A stretch of DNA of 18,160 nucleotides from an uncultured Verrucomicrobiales bacterium (GTDB lineage Bacteria > Verrucomicrobiota > Verrucomicrobiia > Verrucomicrobiales > Akkermansiaceae), in assembly GCA_937885815.1 (NCBI GenBank), contig CALABM010000136.1:1-18160 (forward strand). Direction: 5' to 3'. Positions within the stretch are counted from its first letter, which is position 1. The number at the start of each line of letters is the position of its first letter. The position numbers and the translations under genes are program-made. Below, in pieces: positions 13,786 through 18,160 of this stretch. The notes under the pieces were generated by a model. The model made no database searches. It was not told the DNA's origin and saw only the letters and a list, made by a program, of their open reading frames with translations.

Positions 13786-15104
13786 CAGCTGCGAACCCAT
13801 GCGCGTGCTTTCTGGATTTCGGCATACAGGGCATCGTAATCGCAGGTGAGGAACTTGCCATCGCGGTAGAGCTCCTTGCCATCCACCACGGTGAGCTTGT
13901 TCTCGGCGCCGGTGGCGGCGTACACGATGTTGGATACGATGTTGTGCACGGGCTGCATGTTGGGGGCGCTGAGGTCCAGGGCGATGAAGTCAGCCTTCAT
14001 GCCGGGCTCCAGCGTACCGATGTGCGGGTCATGCAGGGCTGCGGAGCCGCCGCGGGTGGCGAAATCCAGAGCCATTTGTGCGGGGCAGGCCGTGGGGGAG
14101 AGGGCATGCACTTTGTGAAGAAGGCTGGCCACGTACATTTCGCGCAGCATGTTCTGGGCGTTGTTGCTGGCGGGGCCATCAGTACCCAGAGCTACGGGAA
14201 TACGGTAGTTCTGCAGTTTCTCAACGGGAGCCACGCCGCTGGCCAGTTTCATGTTGGATGAGGGGTTGTGCACCACGGTGCAGTGGCCTTCTGACAGGAG
14301 TTCCATGTCCTTCTCATCTGCGTGCACGACATGGAAGAACGTGCTGCCGGGCTGCAGCAGACCGAGGCTCTGGCAGTAGGGGATGGGGCGCATGCCGAAC
14401 TCCTTCAGGCAGGTCTGGGTTTCCGCCTCTGTTTCTGCAAGGTGCATGCCGAAGAGTGCCCCATTTTCCTCAGCGAGAGCATAGCATTGCTTCAACAGCT
14501 CAGGATTCGTGGTATAGGGGGCGTGAGGCACGATGGCCTGACGGATGCGGGGGTGATTGCGCCATGCGTCTGCCTGAGCGCGAACGAGGTCGAAGTAGGC
14601 CTCCTTGTCCTTGCAGGAAAGGCTGGGGAAGAACTGAGTGGTGCTTTCACCCAGCACGGCTCGCATGCCCATGGAGTCAGCCGCGCGGAAGACGGAATCC
14701 TCAATCATGTACATGTCGTAGAAGGCTGTGGTGCCGCTGCGTATCATTTCTGCCAAGCTGAAGCGGGCTCCCAGCTCCACCAGCTCGGGGGTGAGTTTGG
14801 CTTCCTGCGGGAAGATGTCCTGAGTGAGCCAGTCCATGAGGGCCTTGTCATCCGAGTAGCCGCGCAGGAGGCTCATGGGGATATGCGTGTGGGCATTGAT
14901 GAGGCCGGGCATGATGACGGCATTACCCAGGTCCACACGGCGGGCATCCGGATAAAGGATTTCCAGTATATCAGCGTGACCTACACAGATGATACGGTTG
15001 CCGCTGACGGCGATGGCGCCATTTTCAATAATATCGCGGGCGTCATTCTGGGTGACGACCCAAGCCGCAGTATAAAGGGAATCACAGGTGTTGCTGCTGT
15101 TCAT
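13785..15104 (-). CDS. mtaD: 5-methylthioadenosine / S-adenosylhomocysteine deaminase-type amidohydrolase
   Basis: 439 residues, normal for the family. Metal ligands are visible: GLINAHTHIPMSLLRGYSDD (His72, His74), HAPYTT (His194), GMHLAETEAE (His221) and ALGTDGPASNN (Asp309). The phrases LMDWL near 89-93 and VVHNPSSNMKLASGVAPV are typical of the MtaD/TrzN/SsnA branch rather than of guanine or cytosine deaminases. It deaminates MTA and/or SAH (possibly adenosine) to the inosine form, a cytosolic nucleoside-salvage step after SAM-dependent reactions. The exact substrate is inferred. It lies 21 nt after the membrane protein gene and overlaps the exonuclease gene by one base. Confidence 0.92.
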   Translation of the reverse strand: MNSSNTCDSLYTAAWVVTQNDARDIIENGAIAVSGNRIICVGHADILEILYPDARRVDLGNAVIMPGLINAHTHIPMSLLRGYSDDKALMDWLTQDIFPQEAKLTPELVELGARFSLAEMIRSGTTAFYDMYMIEDSVFRAADSMGMRAVLGESTTQFFPSLSCKDKEAYFDLVRAQADAWRNHPRIRQAIVPHAPYTTNPELLKQCYALAEENGALFGMHLAETEAETQTCLKEFGMRPIPYCQSLGLLQPGSTFFHVVHADEKDMELLSEGHCTVVHNPSSNMKLASGVAPVEKLQNYRIPVALGTDGPASNNAQNMLREMYVASLLHKVHALSPTACPAQMALDFATRGGSAALHDPHIGTLEPGMKADFIALDLSAPNMQPVHNIVSNIVYAATGAENKLTVVDGKELYRDGKFLTCDYDALYAEIQKARAWVRS

Positions 15105-15125
15105 GGCAGATAGATACTATGAAAA

Positions 15126-15725
15126 TCAGAACCAGAAGAGGATGGCACAGGTGGTGACCGCTATGCCGTAAATCAGCCCGAACACATTGCTGTACTTGTA
15201 AAGCGCGGGCATGGCTACGTAACGGGCTGCCCAGTCACGGAAGAGGTAGGGCTTGCCTACCCAGAACATGGCCACCGTCAGCATGGGATACCACCAGATG
15301 GGAATGAGCAGGCGCGTGACGGGGGCTTTCAGGAAGGCGGCTGTGAGGGGCACGATGGCCGCCAGTAGCAGGAAAAAGCCCAGCGCTCTCGGGAAAAGAA
15401 GGTTCTTCTTCTGCCCGTACAAGATGAACCAGACAATCGGGCAAAGAATGATGAGGATGCCGCGGAAGGCATTGAAGTCAAACAGATTCATGCGCAGCGG
15501 ATTCCAGCTTACATCCAGCAGGAGCAGGAAAAGCCAGATGAAGTCCACCGTAAGAAGCACCTTGCCGGCTTTATCATTCTCAGCAGCCTTGCTCAGAGCT
15601 TGCTTTGTGGCTTCGGGTTTCAACAGGGCATAAGCATGCAGGGCAATGAGGATAAGCCCCATGATGAGCCCGGCCCAGCCGAGCGGCAGCTTTTCGTAGG
15701 CGTGTAAAACTTTGTCGTACATCAT
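15126..15725 (-). CDS. Six-helix membrane protein of unknown function
   Basis: 199 residues with six predicted membrane segments (about 15-35, 55-73, 87-104, 112-131, 138-157 and 178-199). The first loop is polar and charged (KPEATKQALSKAAENDKAGK). Aromatic clusters (IPIWWYP, KYSNVFGLIYG) and a WNPLRMNLFDFNAFRG loop may be functional, but I do not recognise the family. The protein starts MM; either Met could initiate. It is followed 21 nt later by mtaD, so the two are probably cotranscribed. Confidence 0.8.
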   Translation of the reverse strand: MMYDKVLHAYEKLPLGWAGLIMGLILIALHAYALLKPEATKQALSKAAENDKAGKVLLTVDFIWLFLLLLDVSWNPLRMNLFDFNAFRGILIILCPIVWFILYGQKKNLLFPRALGFFLLLAAIVPLTAAFLKAPVTRLLIPIWWYPMLTVAMFWVGKPYLFRDWAARYVAMPALYKYSNVFGLIYGIAVTTCAILFWF

Positions 15726-15736
15726 GTCCGTCTTCC

Positions 15737-15765
15737 ATACTATACGTTTCGCGCGCGTAAGGCAA
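15737..15765 (-). promoter_or_regulatory. Candidate promoter of the membrane protein-mtaD-exonuclease unit
   Basis: On the minus strand TTGCCT (15765-15760), a 17-nt spacer, then TAGTAT (15742-15737); four of six matches each. The -10 ends 11 nt before ATG 15725. A moderate match. Confidence 0.5.
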
Positions 15766-15795
15766 GCGCAATCTCAGCCATCAGGCAGGTAAATA

Positions 15796-16692
15796 TCAAT
15801 TCGCGTTCTGTTGCAGGAATTCTTCGATGCCGGTGGTGGGGTAACGCAGGGTGTTGCGGCGGAAGAGGCGCAGCTGGCGGATGGCGCGTTCTTTGGTGTG
15901 GAAAAGCTGCTCCATGCTCAGCCTTTCGGCAGCAGGCAGATTGAGCTTGTTCTGCAGCACAAAAATGAGAGTGCGGACAGCCGGTACATGGTTCTGCGGG
16001 TCTGCAAAAAGCTCTCGGCCCAGCGCTAGTGCTTCCTTTTCCTTACCTTTGACGCGGCACAGATTATAGAAGCACATGCGCTTATAAATAGTGGGAGCTC
16101 CCAGTTCCACTGCCCGGGCATAGGCGTCTGCGGCCTTGGCAAACTCGGGGCGGCGGTAGAGATCGCTGTAGAAGTCTCCCAACCTGGCGTAGAGCAGGGG
16201 GCTATTCGGATTGTTGGCGATACCTTGCAGAAGGAAGTTCTCTCCGCTTTTGATGTAATGGTGCACTTGGACTGCCTGCTCATGCCCGTCCATGAGCTCA
16301 TTGCTCAGGTAATCACCGGCTGCGTTTGTGGCCATTTCTCGGGAGGCCGCAGCCCAGTAATTTTCGCGGCGGGGGGCTAGAGTGGTGATAGTTCCCCAGA
16401 GGGATTCGGCCTGTGGCCAGTCTCGTTTGAGCCAAGCACGGGTGGCCTCCAAGGTGGTGATTTCGGCAGCGAGGGAGCGCAGGCCACCCAGAATGAAGAA
16501 GGCGAGCTGTTGGGAGAGCGCGTCTCTGCGAGAGATAGCAGGTGGGGGCAGTTTTAGTCCCTGCCTTTGCTGGGCTGAACTGACGGCGCCGGTGATGGGC
16601 TGAAGTATCAGGCCCCCCAGCAGCAGGAGCGCTGTGGCTGTCAGTATTCTGCCGCTCTTGCGGAAAAAAGGCTGTTTGAGGATGGCGGGCAT
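15796..16692 (-). CDS. TPR-like membrane-anchored hypothetical protein
   Basis: 298 residues. A basic N-terminus (MPAILKQPFFRKSGR) is followed by one hydrophobic helix (about 16-34), giving a likely signal anchor with the bulk outside the cytoplasm. The rest is alpha-helical and TPR-like: a helical pair near 84-106 (ATRAWLKRDWPQAESLWGTITTLAP), and tandem units near 152-200 (LLYARLGDFYSDLYRRPEFAKAADAYARAVELG) and 205-230. Such repeats usually mediate protein contacts. The partner is unknown. It starts 15 nt after panE and is likely cotranscribed from the panE promoter. Confidence 0.75.
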   Translation of the reverse strand: MPAILKQPFFRKSGRILTATALLLLGGLILQPITGAVSSAQQRQGLKLPPPAISRRDALSQQLAFFILGGLRSLAAEITTLEATRAWLKRDWPQAESLWGTITTLAPRRENYWAAASREMATNAAGDYLSNELMDGHEQAVQVHHYIKSGENFLLQGIANNPNSPLLYARLGDFYSDLYRRPEFAKAADAYARAVELGAPTIYKRMCFYNLCRVKGKEKEALALGRELFADPQNHVPAVRTLIFVLQNKLNLPAAERLSMEQLFHTKERAIRQLRLFRRNTLRYPTTGIEEFLQQNAN

Positions 16693-16707
16693 GCGCGGGA
16701 ATCTGGC

Positions 16708-17634
16708 TTAGCGGGGGTAGCGTTCTTCCAGCCGGGCTTGGATGTCGGCACAGAGGCGCTCCCATTCCGGTACCATGGCTCCCGCTTCTCTGGCCCGTGC
16801 CAGCGGGGTGCCCCAGATGGCATCATATTCTACCGGGCGGTGGCGGTTGTAATCCACAGCGCTGCTGGGAATGAACTCGCCCATTCTGGAGGTTTGCTCC
16901 ATTTGGCGTGTGATGATTTCCTGCGGTAGGGGGAAGCCTCTCAGCTCTGCTGTGTTGCAGACCTCGTTCATGATAGCGCGGGCGCGTTCAGGCTCGCCGG
17001 GCATGCTGAAGAGCTGGCGTATGCTGATGCCTCCGTGGGCCAGACAGAGCCCATTAAAGGGGATGTTCCAAGAAAGCTTCGTCCAGAGAATCTGCTCTGC
17101 ATGCAGGGCTGCCCGGGTTTCAACGGGAGTGCTGTTGAAAAGGCTTGCCAGCTCTTCTGCCTGAACTAGCCCTTCTTCTGAAGGCTGAAGCGGAGCAAAC
17201 TGGATAGCGCCGCCCTCCAAGTGGGTGATGACGCCGGGCGTATCCATCATAGCGCACACGAAGCAGAGGCCGATGAAGACTCGTTCCGGTGCCACAACTT
17301 TTGCGATGGCCTCTGCATTGCCCATGCCGTTCTGGAAGGTAAGTACGCGCGTGTTCTTCTTCAGCAGCGGGGGAAGTGCGGCGGGTAGCAGGGAGTTGCA
17401 GGTGGTTTTCCAGCTGACGATAACCAAATCCACCGGGCCGCATTCTTCCGGAGTACGGAAGATGCTCGGCGCTTGCAGGTGAATGTCACCGTACACGCTG
17501 TTTACCTGCAGGCCGTTTTTGCGTATCGGCTCATAGGCAGAGCGCAGGATAAAGTTGACATCGTTCCCAGCTTCTGCCAGACGCGCTCCATAGTAACATC
17601 CGAGTGCTCCGGCACCTAATATGGCTATCTTCAT
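16708..17634 (-). CDS. panE: 2-dehydropantoate 2-reductase
   Basis: 308 residues, normal length. It reduces ketopantoate to pantoate with NADPH, in the pantothenate/coenzyme A pathway. Motifs: N-terminal Rossmann loop GAGALGCYYGARLA (7-20), TFQNGMGN (99-106), the catalytic LWTKLSWNIPFN (183-194) with Lys186 and Asn190, and SSAVDYNRHRPVEYDAIWG (257-275), which matches the conserved substrate-binding segment with Glu269. Family members can act on related 2-oxo acids, so pantoate synthesis is likely but not proven. It heads a unit with the TPR protein. Its promoter ends 7 nt before the ATG. Confidence 0.93.
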   Translation of the reverse strand: MKIAILGAGALGCYYGARLAEAGNDVNFILRSAYEPIRKNGLQVNSVYGDIHLQAPSIFRTPEECGPVDLVIVSWKTTCNSLLPAALPPLLKKNTRVLTFQNGMGNAEAIAKVVAPERVFIGLCFVCAMMDTPGVITHLEGGAIQFAPLQPSEEGLVQAEELASLFNSTPVETRAALHAEQILWTKLSWNIPFNGLCLAHGGISIRQLFSMPGEPERARAIMNEVCNTAELRGFPLPQEIITRQMEQTSRMGEFIPSSAVDYNRHRPVEYDAIWGTPLARAREAGAMVPEWERLCADIQARLEERYPR

Positions 17635-17641
17635 GCCCGGA

Positions 17642-17670
17642 ATTGTAGCATTTTCTGCTTATTTTTGCAA
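17642..17670 (-). promoter_or_regulatory. Promoter of panE
   Basis: On the minus strand TTGCAA (17670-17665, four of six), a 17-nt spacer, then TACAAT (17647-17642, five of six). Exactly 7 nt separate the -10 from ATG 17634, so the transcript is probably leaderless. Confidence 0.65.
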
Positions 17671-17709
17671 TAAAATTTGCATTTTATGGCAGGCACACAC
17701 ACTTTAGCC

Positions 17710-17738
17710 TTGCCAACTCGTGCGGAAAGCGTTATTAA
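17710..17738 (+). promoter_or_regulatory. Promoter of the small basic protein gene
   Basis: TTGCCA (five of six), a 17-nt spacer, then TATTAA (four of six). The leader of about 55 nt holds a small hairpin, GGGCAG / CTGCCC with a 5-nt loop (17762-17778). Confidence 0.55.
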
Positions 17739-17798
17739 TTAGCGCGTATCTCATCAATATCGGGCAGGCTCACTGCCCTACAAACACAAACCAGAACC

Positions 17799-17948
17799 AT
17801 GGGTCAACAGCACCGTAAGGAAACGAAGCGCCGCCGTCGCAGCGCCTACATCAAGCGCCAGAAGGAAATCGCCAAGAACAGCAAGAACACTGCTCCCGTG
17901 CAGCTTGCTACCAAGGTAGTTAAGGCAGAGGATGCCGCTAAAGCCTAA
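17799..17948 (+). CDS. Small, very basic protein (49 residues)
   Basis: It opens MGQQHRKETKRRRRSAYIKR and ends KVVKAEDAAKA. The first 30 residues are rich in Arg and Lys and likely bind nucleic acid; the tail is more neutral. I recall similar short basic proteins starting MGQ-HRK-KRRRR in Verrucomicrobiota genomes, without a settled function; a ribosome-associated role is only a guess. Support for a real gene: a well-spaced promoter, a leader with a hairpin, and a strong terminator about 40 nt after the stop. No Shine-Dalgarno site is visible before the start. Confidence 0.75.
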   Translation: MGQQHRKETKRRRRSAYIKRQKEIAKNSKNTAPVQLATKVVKAEDAAKA

Positions 17949-17989
17949 TGCGTGGCTTGATTTTGTCTCTCACGAGAATATCTTAACTT

Positions 17990-18029
17990 AAAAAAACCGA
18001 CGTCGCGATTGTGTGACGCCGGTTTTTTT
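17990..18029 (+). terminator. Rho-independent terminator after the small basic protein gene
   Basis: AAAAAACCG-A-CGTCGC pairs with GTGACG-C-CGGTTTTTTT around a short loop, with one central mismatch, ending in seven T (18023-18029). A group II intron begins at the next base. Confidence 0.85.
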
Positions 18030-18160
18030 GTGGGTACGTCAGGCATGACACGTAACTGGGGTGGAAGTCCCCAATGAGCCGCCGACAGAGCGGAATCAAA
18101 TAGCCAAGGGCAACTGCGCCACAGCAATGTGGGGTGGGAAGGAAGCCGGAGGCGAAACAC
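18030..18160 (+). mobile_element. 5' end of a group II intron (ribozyme domain I, partial)
   Basis: The segment begins GTGGGTACG, close to the GTGYG-like 5' end of bacterial group II introns. It then shows phrases typical of domain I: CTGGGGTGGAAGTCCCC (a stem-loop), ATGAGCCGCCGACAGAGCGG, TAGCCAAGGGCAACTGCG and GGGAAGGAAGCCGGAGGCGAAACAC. No reverse transcriptase is inside the window; it would lie further right if present. Insertion directly after the T-tract of a terminator is the known habit of group IIC introns, so class C is possible, but subclass cannot be settled from 131 bases. Confidence 0.75.

Noticed and set aside
14322..15113. Plus-strand frame of 263 codons opposite mtaD
   Set aside because: Antisense to an amidohydrolase with all metal ligands; no independent support.
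17945..18160. Minus-strand 71-codon frame at the right edge
   Set aside because: It lies across the terminator and the structured intron RNA and shows no protein features.

Overview
The window reads as a chromosomal stretch of a Verrucomicrobiota bacterium, possibly close to Akkermansia. The reasons are the ribH-nusB-ftsY-rlmN gene order, the general scarcity of Shine-Dalgarno sites, the moderately GC-rich coding style and the set of protein families. This placement is by recognition only. Most genes are housekeeping or conserved hypothetical genes. There is no prophage, no CRISPR array and no insertion sequence. Accessory content is limited to a fic gene with unusual flanks and the start of a group II intron at the right edge.

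Layout. 1-706 (-): an open frame whose N-terminus is a lipoprotein amino-acid-binding protein and whose C-terminus is the first AAA+ module of a ClpC/ClpB ATPase; it is probably an assembly chimera. 804-893 (-): tRNA-Ser(GCT) with a good promoter and terminator. 977-2005 (-): secreted ankyrin-repeat protein. 2138-4162 (-): rpsN (zinc-free S14), an FmdB-type zinc ribbon protein and a CNNM/CorC-type membrane protein in one unit. 4472-5983 (+): GadC-like amino acid antiporter behind a long structured leader. 6144-10198 (+): ribH, an enlarged nusB, ftsY, rlmN and a membrane-anchored hypothetical protein. 10228-11701: fic (+) lying between an acyl-ACP thioesterase gene and a degenerate copy of that gene's 3' end, with a 12-bp tandem repeat overlapping the fic stop. 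11702-12424 (-) thioesterase and 12516-13193 (+) lipoprotein are divergent. 13198-17634 (-): panE, a TPR membrane protein, a six-helix membrane protein, a MtaD/SAH-deaminase-type amidohydrolase and a DnaQ-like exonuclease. 17799-17948 (+): a 49-residue very basic protein, its terminator, and then the 5' end of a group II intron directly after the T-tract, running off the window.

How the genes fit together. The central plus-strand block joins riboflavin synthesis (RibH), transcription antitermination (NusB), membrane protein targeting (FtsY) and 23S rRNA/tRNA methylation (RlmN), a growth-linked grouping. The right-hand minus-strand block mixes pantothenate synthesis (PanE) and nucleoside salvage (MtaD type) with membrane proteins of unknown role. 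Several promoters have well-spaced -35/-10 boxes with the -10 ending only 7 to 11 nt before the start codon, which suggests leaderless or near-leaderless transcripts.

The suspected chimera at one edge and the group II intron at the other are both typical places for an assembled contig to end, so the two edges should be read with caution.
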